The notes under the pieces were generated by a model, which was not told the origin of the DNA, searched no databases, and saw only the letters and a program-made list of their open reading frames with translations. A DNA stretch of 7,893 bases, taken from assembly GCA_937930495.1 (NCBI GenBank), contig CALGKL010000161.1, positions 1-7,893 of the forward strand. The letters are read 5' to 3'. Both the position numbers and the translations under genes were made by a program. Below are positions 1 to 6,917 of this stretch, one piece after another. Positions within the stretch are counted from its first letter, which is position 1; every line of letters starts with the position of its first letter. The DNA is from an uncultured Gloeocapsa sp. (lineage in GTDB: Bacteria > Cyanobacteriota > Cyanobacteriia > Cyanobacteriales > Gloeocapsaceae).

Positions 1-69
1 CCTAACTCAAAGTTGCCTATACTACTTTAAGGTAACAAATCAGGGAGAAAATAACCATAAACGTAATAA

Positions 70-1899
70 TTAGATAAAAAAGGCTAATTCAGGGTTAGAA
101 AGGGTGCGTACGAGAAGACTACGATCTAAAAATTTATTACCACGTTCACAGGATGTTTCTGGGGAAAAGAGACAAGCATGACAAGAAGCCCAATGCAGAG
201 AGAGATTAGCGTCACTTGGTGTATGTTCAGCGCAAAGAGGATCAGAAGCGCAGATTTTCATTGCTTCTAAGGCTGCTTGGAGATGATAACCGAGGGAATC
301 GGGTTCACCGAGATTGACTAAACCACCTAAAGTACCTTCACTGTCAGCTGCTGCTGTGTAAATTAAGACTCCTGCTTGAGGACCATTTTTAGATTCAGGT
401 AATTCTGAGTAAATCCTTTCTCGTAAACTAGCGGCGTTGTAACCACAGGCGATCGCCAGTTGACGCATCAAAGCATGAGCCAGAGAATGAATCAACAGAT
501 AACGCATTCCCGGGAAGACAGCTTTATCGGGATTGAGATTACGACTATTTAACCAGTTTTTTTGAGCTTGGTAAACCTGTTTAGCTTTCTCTTGCACCGC
601 TGGTAAATGTTCCCACATTTTCAGTTTATGTTCAGCCAATTGCAAAAAAATCCCCTCTCCCCTAGTTTCTGTAGCGGGTACCCAGTCAATAAAATTGCGA
701 CTCAGGGGGGCTAAATCAATCTTTTCGTTGCTATCTAAAAAATCTGCTGCAGATTGAATACGGGTAAATCCTATTAGAGCTCTGACTTCTTTGAGTCTTT
801 CCACTAACACCGTTTGCTCAAAATAATCAGCAAAACCTGTGGGAGGATCTACTGGTCGTAATTGAAACTCATTAGTATTTTTACTGATATCTACGGTGGT
901 AAAGGCTTGCCATTCAGGGGTTTTGAGGTCTTGTTCTTCTTGAATTTCCTCATTTTGACTCTTTAGTTTAGTTTGGATCACTTCATAGACTTCTTGGATG
1001 GGATAGGTTTTTAATTCGTGTAAATCTCCCACCTCTAAGATCATCTCTAAAAGTTCAGGATTGGTCGCTTTTTGCAATTTTGACCAGTTTTGGTTAACTA
1101 ACTCCTGGATTTGGTCATTACCTTCAGGAAGAGATAAAGCCGATAGAGTCACCGAAAACCAACTATTAGAGGCTCCTAGTAGCATTGCGCGCATTTGTTG
1201 AGTACAGGATTCATCAAAGTCCCGTAAATGGGGATGACGTCCCCGACAACGGGGTAAGGATTTTTTCCCAGATTCTCCAAAAGCTTCTGATAAAGGACGA
1301 GTAGCATTACATTGCTTGCATTTGACATAGATATCTGTGGTTGAGCCGGATACACCGTATTCCTCTAGCTCCAATGGTCCTGAACATTTACTGTTACCTC
1401 CATGAACAAAATATAACCAGGGAAACTCATCGAGATGTCCTTTTTCACAAGCGACGACAAAGCGTACAGGGATAACTGTAGGGGGTTTTTTGGCTTTGTT
1501 ACAGTTTTGGTGGACGTAATGTGTTTTTTCCGGACGATAGCGGTCTTGTTTAACTTGAAATAGTTGTGATTCTAGGGGTGCAAGTAAACGACATTGTGGA
1601 CAAACCATCCAACTCGGGAAAGGTGCTACGGGAATACCTCTTTTTTCTTCCCAGGGGTTAGTCTTCTGTCCATTTGTATCTACTGGAGGTGATAATAATT
1701 TTTTGATGGGTTTGTCTAACTCGTTTTGGACTTTGACTAGGAGTCGATTTTCTTTGATTTCTCTAAAATAAACCGAATCCCACTCATCTAGACCCATAAT
1801 TATTACCGAAAGGTTTAGTAAATCGGCGATCGCTCCCACTCCATAGGTAAAGAGTATTTGACTCGAACGCAACTGACCGATTTTGTATCTATGTTCCAT
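70..1899 (-). CDS. drmB: DrmB-family protein (DUF1998 domain), DISARM-type anti-phage component
   Basis: A 609-residue protein read from ATG. The N-terminus (RSSQILFTYGVGAIADL, residues 11-27, then GLDEW at 36-40) is typical of DrmB proteins. Cysteine pairs look like zinc-binding knuckles: CPQC at 100-103, C133, CEKGHLDEFPW at 151-161, C172, CKQC at 194-197, C218 and C232. The C-terminal DUF1998 region (about 465-590) has HSLAHALMRQL, then YTAAADSEGTLGGLV and closing cysteines C550, C556, C573, C576 and C584. In DISARM, DrmB acts with the helicase-like DrmA and with DrmC against incoming phage DNA; its own biochemical role is less clear. No helicase motif was seen in this protein. The start lies just before the conserved N-terminus, without a clear Shine-Dalgarno. 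It follows the transporter gene by 34 bp on the same strand. No other DISARM gene is visible, so membership in a working system is inference. The family call is firm and the reading frame is intact. Confidence 0.85.
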   Translation of the reverse strand: MEHRYKIGQLRSSQILFTYGVGAIADLLNLSVIIMGLDEWDSVYFREIKENRLLVKVQNELDKPIKKLLSPPVDTNGQKTNPWEEKRGIPVAPFPSWMVCPQCRLLAPLESQLFQVKQDRYRPEKTHYVHQNCNKAKKPPTVIPVRFVVACEKGHLDEFPWLYFVHGGNSKCSGPLELEEYGVSGSTTDIYVKCKQCNATRPLSEAFGESGKKSLPRCRGRHPHLRDFDESCTQQMRAMLLGASNSWFSVTLSALSLPEGNDQIQELVNQNWSKLQKATNPELLEMILEVGDLHELKTYPIQEVYEVIQTKLKSQNEEIQEEQDLKTPEWQAFTTVDISKNTNEFQLRPVDPPTGFADYFEQTVLVERLKEVRALIGFTRIQSAADFLDSNEKIDLAPLSRNFIDWVPATETRGEGIFLQLAEHKLKMWEHLPAVQEKAKQVYQAQKNWLNSRNLNPDKAVFPGMRYLLIHSLAHALMRQLAIACGYNAASLRERIYSELPESKNGPQAGVLIYTAAADSEGTLGGLVNLGEPDSLGYHLQAALEAMKICASDPLCAEHTPSDANLSLHWASCHACLFSPETSCERGNKFLDRSLLVRTLSNPELAFFI

Positions 1900-1933
1900 G
1901 ACAGCAATGCAGCGTGTTTATTTCATTATATCG

Positions 1934-3571
1934 CTAAATTAACGTCATTATACTAGCGGCGATCGCTTGTAAAATTGTGGCAAAAGCGTAGGTTCCCGCG
2001 TAACCAATAGTAGGGATAGAACTACGGGCATCAGCACTTACCGCCGCCATGGCTGGAGTACAAGTTACTGCACCAGTACTAGCACCTAAGAGTAAAGCGG
2101 GGTTCATCTTGAGTACATAAGTACCATAAATAAAGACTAAAATAACCGGAACTGTTGCGATTACTAAACTACACAGAAAAATTGGCAGACCTAATTTACT
2201 TATGGCTGCAACAAAACCATGACCAGCTTCTACTCCAACCCCTGCTAGGAAAAATAATAACCCTAATTCCTTAAAAACCCACAATGTCGCAGGTGGTACG
2301 CGACCAAAAGTAGGGTGAATCGAGCGCAAATAACCGAGTAAAATCCCGACAAATAACAATCCTCCGGCGCTACCTAAACCGATCTTAATTCCAGCGAGGG
2401 AAATGGTAATTTGTCCAAGGAAAAATCCAGCTACTACTCCCCCAGCGAAGGTGACTAAGTCTGTAGCGTTAAAATCTCGTTCTACATAACCTATCACTTT
2501 GGTTAACTTTTCGAGATTGTTTTCAGGACCTGAAATGGTTAAAACGTCTCCTCTAGAGATTTCTAATTCTGGGTTGATTTGCAGATTAATCCCTGAGCGG
2601 GTAATTTTGGTGACATGACAAGCATATTTATCATGGATACCAAGTGTTTCTAAACTTTGACCGAAGACTTTCTCTTGATTAACAGTAATATCTTGGGTAA
2701 TAATTTTGAGCTTTAATAAATCAGCATCAGCTACTTCGGCGCCAAAAAGCTGATCTAAAATATCCTGTTGTGAGATATGTCCCCAAATTAAGAGGCGATC
2801 GCCCAATTCCATTTTGGTTTCTGGTTGAAAATCTGTGAGTAAACCATCTTTGGTTTTATAGCGTAGGACTAAACATTGACTGAAATCTTGAAACTCAGCA
2901 ATAGTCTTACCAATCAAACTAGGGTTATTGACTTGATAAGCCCTGAGAGTTAAGCTCCAGTTATCACTATTTCTATCGTCGTCCTCTTCACTAACGTTTT
3001 TCTCGGCTGCTGCTTGTCGAGATTTAGCGACTAGATCAAAATGAAATAACTTTGGTAGGTTACGAGCTAACAGCAATACTGCGATATCTCCAATCAGATA
3101 AGTCAAAGCATAACTGATACTAATATCTTGACTCATTTCACTAGGAGCTGTTTCTAAGGCTGCTGCTACTCCAGCTGGACTAGTTAAAGATCCGGCTAAT
3201 AATCCCGCGGCGATCGCTGGCTCAAAATTAAATACCTGTGCGAAGATATAGGTCAAGATAAAACCAGCCACGGTGGCGATCGCTGCTAAGCCTATATACT
3301 TAACTCCATCGGGTAAAACCACACTAAAAAAAGCAGGTCCTGCTTGAAAAGCTACCCCATAGAGAAAAAAGAATAAGCCAATAATTTCTATCCCTTCAAA
3401 AAGATTAAAGCCAAAATGTCCAAAAATTAGACCAGCGATTAACATTCCCGGGGGTGCGCCTAATTCTAAACTACCCAAACGAATATTCCCAATAAGATAG
3501 GCTAAAGCCAACAAAACGAACAAGACTACTTCGGGATGGTCTTTAAGTAATTGAATAATATCTATTGCCAT
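1934..3571 (-). CDS. AspT/YidE-family transporter with two RCK_C (TrkA-C) domains
   Basis: A 545-residue inner-membrane protein with the two-fold repeat of the aspartate:alanine exchanger family. The N-terminal membrane half is about residues 13-170 and the C-terminal half about 370-545. Each carries the paired family signature: FLYGVAFQAGP (69-79) and GSLTSPAGVAAA (127-138), mirrored by FLAGVGVEAG (441-450) and GASTGAVTCTPAMAA (496-510). The cytosolic middle holds two RCK_C-like domains, about 205-280 and 285-360, ending in GDRLLIWG and GDVLTISG, and preceded by an acidic linker (EEDDD, 195-199). Characterised relatives exchange aspartate for alanine (AspT) or export succinate (SucE1 of Corynebacterium), so a carboxylate or amino-acid substrate is likely, but it cannot be read from sequence. 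The ATG start puts the first helix at the N-terminus, as expected. It lies 65 bp downstream of the lactate dehydrogenase gene and 34 bp upstream of drmB, which favours a metabolic rather than a defence role. Confidence 0.85.
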   Translation of the reverse strand: MAIDIIQLLKDHPEVVLFVLLALAYLIGNIRLGSLELGAPPGMLIAGLIFGHFGFNLFEGIEIIGLFFFLYGVAFQAGPAFFSVVLPDGVKYIGLAAIATVAGFILTYIFAQVFNFEPAIAAGLLAGSLTSPAGVAAALETAPSEMSQDISISYALTYLIGDIAVLLLARNLPKLFHFDLVAKSRQAAAEKNVSEEDDDRNSDNWSLTLRAYQVNNPSLIGKTIAEFQDFSQCLVLRYKTKDGLLTDFQPETKMELGDRLLIWGHISQQDILDQLFGAEVADADLLKLKIITQDITVNQEKVFGQSLETLGIHDKYACHVTKITRSGINLQINPELEISRGDVLTISGPENNLEKLTKVIGYVERDFNATDLVTFAGGVVAGFFLGQITISLAGIKIGLGSAGGLLFVGILLGYLRSIHPTFGRVPPATLWVFKELGLLFFLAGVGVEAGHGFVAAISKLGLPIFLCSLVIATVPVILVFIYGTYVLKMNPALLLGASTGAVTCTPAMAAVSADARSSIPTIGYAGTYAFATILQAIAASIMTLI

Positions 3572-3636
3572 TTTTTTTAGTTAAAAGATGTCAATTTCCA
3601 TCCCCTATCTGAGTTACGATAGAGGACAAAAAATAT
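3572..3636 (-). other. Intercistronic stem-loop between ldh and the transporter gene
   Basis: In leftward RNA, bases 3626-3618 (UCCUCUAUC) pair with 3609-3601 (GAUAGGGGA) to form a 9-bp stem with one U-G wobble and an 8-nt loop. Read rightward, the wobble becomes a C-A mismatch, so the fold favours RNA made from the strand that encodes the genes. It begins about 10 nt after the ldh stop codon. No U-run follows it, so it is not a classic intrinsic terminator. It could be a cyanobacterial terminator lacking a U-tract, an mRNA-stabilising or processing hairpin, or chance. Confidence 0.4.
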
Positions 3637-4629
3637 TTAAATTTTCAATTCTTTAAAAGTTTCTTGTAGAACTTTAGCTGAATTGAGTAACAATTGTTGT
3701 TCTTTTTGACTCAAAATCAAATTAACTCTTTTGAGTACTCCCTTTTCGTTGATTACCGTAGGCAGACTCAAACACATATTTTCAATACCATAAAAATCAT
3801 GGACCAAACTACTGACCGTCAGTACTCTTTCTTGGGAACCTAGAATCGCCTTAACTATATCCGTCACGCTTAAACCGATCGCATAGGAAGTATAACCCTT
3901 GCGTTGGATAATTTCATAAGCGGCATTTTTCACTTGATTAAATATCCCATCAAGTTCTTGACGATCTGTTTCTGCTAGAGAGTCCCAGTCATCATTAACT
4001 AATAGTTTCATCCCTGCTATATTAGCAGTACTCCACACGGGTACTTCACTATCCCCATGTTCTCCAATTATATAGGCGTGAACACTGCGAGCATCTATAC
4101 CGAGTTTTTGAGCGATCAGTTGGCGAAAACGAGCTGAATCTAACACTGTACCCGAACCAATTACCCGATAACTGGGAAAACCGGTAATTTTCAGGGTAAC
4201 GTAGGTCATAATATCCACAGGGTTACTAACAATCAATAAGATCGCATTTGGACAATATTTGACCACGTCTGCTAAGATACTGCGGAAGATAGCTACGTTG
4301 CGTTCTAACAGATTTAAACGACTTTCTCCGGGTTTTTGTGCTGCTCCTGCTGTAATAATTACTACATCGGCGTTTTGTCCTACATCAGCCACTGTACCAG
4401 CTTTGAGGTCTGTAGGTTCCAGAAAAGGCATACCATGGATTAAATCCATGACTTCTCCCTCTACTTTATCTTTGGCAATATCCTGTAAAATTAACTCATC
4501 GAAGCAGTTCTGAATGAGCATCGAGTAAGCACAAGCTAACCCAACTTGACCCGCACCAATGATCACACCTTTACGAGGACGCAGCGTAGATGCTTTCTCC
4601 TTCGGCACAAGGGATAAAGATTTTGTCAA
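3637..4629 (-). CDS. ldh: L-lactate dehydrogenase (NAD-dependent), probable fructose-1,6-bisphosphate-responsive type
   Basis: A 330-residue cytosolic member of the lactate/malate dehydrogenase family; it interconverts pyruvate plus NADH and L-lactate plus NAD. The Rossmann motif is GAGQVG (25-30), with D50 at the end of strand 2 favouring NAD over NADP. The substrate loop AGAAQKPGESR (94-104) has Gln98 where malate dehydrogenases carry Arg, which is the main reason for calling it lactate dehydrogenase. Other active-site residues are R104, D164, R167, H191 (in GEHGDSE) and T247, matching canonical 109, 168, 171, 195 and 246. R169 and H184 match the R173/H188 pair that binds fructose-1,6-bisphosphate in allosteric bacterial enzymes. 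The start is uncertain. The frame opens with TTG at 4629, GTG (Val8, 4608) is the next candidate, and an ATG at 4633 is out of frame. The gene lies 64 bp after the MOSC gene. A malate dehydrogenase is the alternative. Confidence 0.87.
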   Translation of the reverse strand: MTKSLSLVPKEKASTLRPRKGVIIGAGQVGLACAYSMLIQNCFDELILQDIAKDKVEGEVMDLIHGMPFLEPTDLKAGTVADVGQNADVVIITAGAAQKPGESRLNLLERNVAIFRSILADVVKYCPNAILLIVSNPVDIMTYVTLKITGFPSYRVIGSGTVLDSARFRQLIAQKLGIDARSVHAYIIGEHGDSEVPVWSTANIAGMKLLVNDDWDSLAETDRQELDGIFNQVKNAAYEIIQRKGYTSYAIGLSVTDIVKAILGSQERVLTVSSLVHDFYGIENMCLSLPTVINEKGVLKRVNLILSQKEQQLLLNSAKVLQETFKELKI

Positions 4630-4665
4630 ACATACCGATAATTTTCGTTGATAATTACGCCCCTT

Positions 4666-4671
4666 ATCATA
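4666..4671 (-). promoter_or_regulatory. Candidate -10 box upstream of ldh
   Basis: On the leftward strand this reads TATGAT, five of six matches to the bacterial -10 consensus, about 37 bp before the TTG start of ldh. No convincing -35 element was found at 15 to 18 bp upstream. It would let ldh be transcribed independently of the MOSC gene. This is a weak call. Confidence 0.22.
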
Positions 4672-4693
4672 GCCAGTCTCTGTTAAGATTAAG

Positions 4694-5464
4694 TTATGCT
4701 CGTGACCTAATGATATCCCCTAAAGCAATTAGGCTATTGACTTGACTTACTTCTATACGGGTATTGATTGCTAGTCGGAAAAAATGATTAAATTGCGATC
4801 GCTCTACCTCTGCTGGTAAAGTCTTCTCTCGGTTGGCTATAAATATTCGCTGAAAATCTGGATCAGCTTCTCCTGTGTGAGCATCTCTGGTCACCACCAC
4901 ACAACGTTGACAGGGATTGATCCCCCTAAATTGCACATTTCCAATCCCAAAACACTTCCCCACTAGGGTATCTTCCCAAAAAGGAGGAACTCCGCCAATC
5001 TCAATATTAGCTCGAAAACGATCGCGCACTTCAGAGACAGAAAGATTCTCATACCAGGAAGCTACTGTCTCTAAAGTGGCTGTACTGATGAGCGTTGGTC
5101 CTGGTGAGATGGTATCATCGGGAAATCCTGTATCTTGCTTATCTTTGATCACTACAGGAAAACCAAAGTATTCTCCTAACCAAGATTCTAGGGCTTTTCT
5201 TTCGGTTTCTAGGTGAAAAGGTTGTTTTTCTGTGCCTAAAAAGACTATTTTCCGATTTAAATCAAATTCTGTCTGCAATTGATGAATCTTTTTTTGACTT
5301 TTCCCATTGACAAATTTACCCGATTGGTCAAAGATAGCAAATTGGCGATCGGTAATATCTCCTTTTGCTAATGCTCCACTCGGGAGAATTTTAACTCGAT
5401 CAACCCTTAAGCTATTTAAAGACTTAATGGGATAAATTAATAGTTGGGAAACATAGGGAATCAT
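4694..5464 (-). CDS. MOSC-domain protein with MOSC N-terminal beta-barrel domain (YcbX/mARC-like)
   Basis: A 256-residue protein. The N-terminal beta-barrel domain (about 1-105) opens with the characteristic YPIKSL motif (11-16) and GDITDRQFAIFD (35-46). The MOSC domain (about 120-245) contains DRFRANIEIGG (148-158) and INPCQRCVVVTRD (182-194). One cysteine of the C-x-R-C motif (C185 or C188) is the expected molybdenum ligand of the sulfurated molybdenum cofactor. Relatives such as YcbX and mitochondrial mARC reduce N-hydroxylated compounds. The length fits a stand-alone MOSC protein without the C-terminal ferredoxin domain of YcbX, so electrons would have to come from a separate carrier (inference). 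The ATG start is secure, since the first domain begins a few residues later. Its start codon is 17 bp from that of the divergent exported-protein gene. The physiological substrate is unknown. Confidence 0.82.
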   Translation of the reverse strand: MIPYVSQLLIYPIKSLNSLRVDRVKILPSGALAKGDITDRQFAIFDQSGKFVNGKSQKKIHQLQTEFDLNRKIVFLGTEKQPFHLETERKALESWLGEYFGFPVVIKDKQDTGFPDDTISPGPTLISTATLETVASWYENLSVSEVRDRFRANIEIGGVPPFWEDTLVGKCFGIGNVQFRGINPCQRCVVVTRDAHTGEADPDFQRIFIANREKTLPAEVERSQFNHFFRLAINTRIEVSQVNSLIALGDIIRSRA

Positions 5465-5471
5465 TGATAAT
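5444..5471 (+). promoter_or_regulatory. Candidate promoter of the exported-protein gene
   Basis: TTGGGA (5444-5449, four of six matches to -35) and GATAAT (5466-5471, five of six to -10) are separated by 16 bp. Transcription would begin a few bases before the ATG at 5482, giving a very short leader. The -35 half lies inside the start of the divergent MOSC gene, as the 17-bp intergenic gap would force. Moderate to weak. Confidence 0.3.
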
Positions 5472-5481
5472 TTATTACACC

Positions 5482-6186
5482 ATGAACATTAATTTTAAAG
5501 GATTATTCTTATTAGCTATTGGCTTAATGCCTCTTAGTGTACCAGTTATCGCTCAAAATACTCAAGACCAGGTAGCACCATTAGCTCCTAGTGTACTTAG
5601 AGAAATTAGAAACGCTCCTTTTAGTCAAGTGTTTGCCCTGGAAAACGTTAATGGCGATCGCGCTTACGCCGTCAAAGACCGAGACTTTCGAGGGAGTAAT
5701 AGTGATTTTAGCGTCATCACCCTCTGGGGTGATATTCCTGAGCAAAATATCTTACAGTTGATTGTACGCTATTGTTTGCCTAATCTGACTCTAGGTAGAG
5801 AACAAGCTTACCTATCGGAGTTGATGATTATTGATGGTGATAAGGTTTTATTGACCTTAAATCAGGAAATTGCGCGAACAAGAGCTAATCCCCGACAACT
5901 AAGTACCTCTGAATTTGTCCCAACTTTTTTTAATGATCCTTTTTCCGATCCTTTTTTAAATCCCTTTTATTTTCAACATTCTTCTTTTCCCGCTAGTGTA
6001 GCACCAGTTCAGTGTAGTTTTGGGGGGAATCGCTTTGATTTAACCGAATTTACAGACCTAATTTCCCAATTTCCTGAAAAAACCCTGACTTTACGTTTGA
6101 TTTTTAGTAATGGTGTTGTGGAAAATTGGCGCTTAGGTCGTCGAACGGTACAACAAATTAAACAATTACCCTCTCTTAGTAGATAA
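5482..6186 (+). CDS. Exported protein of unknown function with a DPF/NPF tandem repeat
   Basis: A 234-residue protein from ATG 5482. The frame also opens at TTG 5464, but that adds six residues before the signal peptide, so the ATG is preferred. A Sec signal peptide is clear: K7, then a hydrophobic core about 8-22, with cleavage likely after VIA (residues 22-24, before Gln25). The mature protein has a mixed alpha/beta look and only two cysteines, C98 and C178, which could form a disulfide in the periplasm. Between them lies an aromatic, proline-rich stretch (149-164) built on DPF, DPF and NPF. No catalytic motif or known domain was recognised. The family appears uncharacterised, and a periplasmic or envelope location is inferred from the signal peptide alone. 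It diverges from the MOSC gene and converges on the ParB-like gene, so it is probably its own transcription unit. The frame is intact. Confidence 0.7.
   Translation: MNINFKGLFLLAIGLMPLSVPVIAQNTQDQVAPLAPSVLREIRNAPFSQVFALENVNGDRAYAVKDRDFRGSNSDFSVITLWGDIPEQNILQLIVRYCLPNLTLGREQAYLSELMIIDGDKVLLTLNQEIARTRANPRQLSTSEFVPTFFNDPFSDPFLNPFYFQHSSFPASVAPVQCSFGGNRFDLTEFTDLISQFPEKTLTLRLIFSNGVVENWRLGRRTVQQIKQLPSLSR
5935..5970 (+). repeat. Three 12-bp in-frame tandem repeats (DPF/NPF units)
   Basis: The units are GATCCTTTTTCC, GATCCTTTTTTA and AATCCCTTTTAT, head to tail. They are in frame and encode DPFS, DPFL and NPFY (residues 152-163 of the exported protein). The DNA similarity as well as the protein similarity suggests recent slippage or duplication. 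Confidence 0.65.
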
Positions 6187-6212
6187 GTTCGGGAAAAAAG
6201 GAACGGACTTTT
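6185..6212 (+). terminator. Probable intrinsic terminator of the exported-protein gene
   Basis: AAGUUCG (6185-6191) pairs with CGGACUU (6204-6210), a 7-bp stem with one U-G wobble and a 12-nt loop, ending in a short T-run (6209-6212). The wobble exists only in rightward RNA, being an A-C mismatch on the other strand. This fits termination of the rightward gene, whose stop codon overlaps the stem base. The opposite strand lacks a T-run. Confidence 0.45.
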
Positions 6213-6917
6213 CTAGTCTAAAAAATACCAATTATCGATAATTTCTAACATTTTCTTCTCAGTAATTGCTCTGGTAGTGCGATTTTTTGGCTTAATTTTT
6301 ACCCTGGCTACTAAATCGGTTAAACTCTGAAAAGGACGTTGATTAATAATCCCTTCAGTTATGACTATGGCTTGCTTTCCGTAACCACCAACTTTTTGCA
6401 ATTTTCGACTCAATTTATCCGCGTCCCATTCATTAAAAGCTACTAAAGGTTCTACCCTTTCTGGTAATCTATTTTCTAACTCGGTTAGTCTTTTTTCTAA
6501 CTCAATTCTGAGAGTTTTTTGGAGCTCTTGTAATTCGCTAAATCTTGATTCTAAACGCATTTCGAGATTATTTAATCTTGCCTGACTATCATTGCTAGGA
6601 TTAATAACAGAGCGTAATAACTCAACCTGTTGTTCTAAAACATCTTCGGTTTCTGTCTCTAGTACATAAGCATTAATCATCTCCCCTTTACGCGAGTCGA
6701 TTTCTCTAGCTCTTACGGCTGCGTAATATTCTAAATGTCCGGCGATTACTTCAAAGGATTCTAAACTAGTTCGACGTAAAACCAGGGGATTAATTACACC
6801 TTCTACTGCTAAAATTAATTGGGCAAGGGTTTCGATTTTATCTTGAGGAAATTCCGAAGGCGGTCGAGGAGAAGTTATTTTCCTGACCGCGACTAAAAGG
6901 GTGGATAATTTACTCAT
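6213..6917 (-). CDS. ParB-like protein: ParB N-terminal core, coiled coil, helix-hairpin-helix-like C-terminus
   Basis: A 234-residue protein. Residues about 25-87 match the ParB/sulfiredoxin-type N-terminal fold: ETLAQLILAVEG, then INPLVLRR (42-49), then SFEVIAGHLEYYAAVRA (54-70), ending in a strand at INAYVLE. Canonical ParB has GERRxRA at the CTP-binding box, but this protein has GHLEYYA (60-66), so CTP binding or hydrolysis may be lost. Residues about 90-152 are charged with heptad spacing and predict a coiled coil. The C-terminus (about 168-230) reads like a helix-hairpin-helix DNA-binding unit: VGGYGKQA, RPFQSLTDLVARVK, then ITEKKMLEIIDNW. The usual central helix-turn-helix of ParB was not recognised. 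It overlaps the ParA gene by 4 bp (ATGA), which implies translational coupling and a shared function. The likely role is the DNA-binding or adaptor partner of that ATPase in partition or positioning (inference). Confidence 0.75.
   Translation of the reverse strand: MSKLSTLLVAVRKITSPRPPSEFPQDKIETLAQLILAVEGVINPLVLRRTSLESFEVIAGHLEYYAAVRAREIDSRKGEMINAYVLETETEDVLEQQVELLRSVINPSNDSQARLNNLEMRLESRFSELQELQKTLRIELEKRLTELENRLPERVEPLVAFNEWDADKLSRKLQKVGGYGKQAIVITEGIINQRPFQSLTDLVARVKIKPKNRTTRAITEKKMLEIIDNWYFLD

Larger units (their letters stand above)
449..5661. repeat. Dispersed HIP1 palindromes (GCGATCGC), eight copies
   Basis: Copies start at 449, 1826, 1959, 2795, 3210, 3276, 4795 and 5654. All lie within coding regions. 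HIP1 over-representation is a recognised feature of many cyanobacterial genomes and is the main clue to the source. No full copy was found from 6187 to the end, nor in ldh. The count was made by eye. Confidence 0.75.

Noticed and set aside
12..36. Imperfect hairpin GTTGCC/GGTAAC after the drmB stop codon
   Set aside because: In leftward RNA the stem contains an A-C mismatch and a 13-nt loop, and only a weak T-run follows, so a drmB terminator cannot be supported.
3588..3593. Perfect -35-like TTGACA on the leftward strand before the transporter gene
   Set aside because: The matching -10 position would fall on the start codon (ATGGCA), which does not resemble a -10 box.
4259..4513. Rightward 84-codon open frame
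   Set aside because: It lies wholly opposite the well-supported lactate dehydrogenase gene and has no recognisable domain.
4631..4633. ATG just upstream of the ldh frame as its start
   Set aside because: It is out of frame with ldh and reaches a stop after about 20 codons unless an indel is assumed.
4917..5216. Rightward 99-codon open frame
   Set aside because: It lies wholly opposite the MOSC-domain gene and its translation shows no family features.
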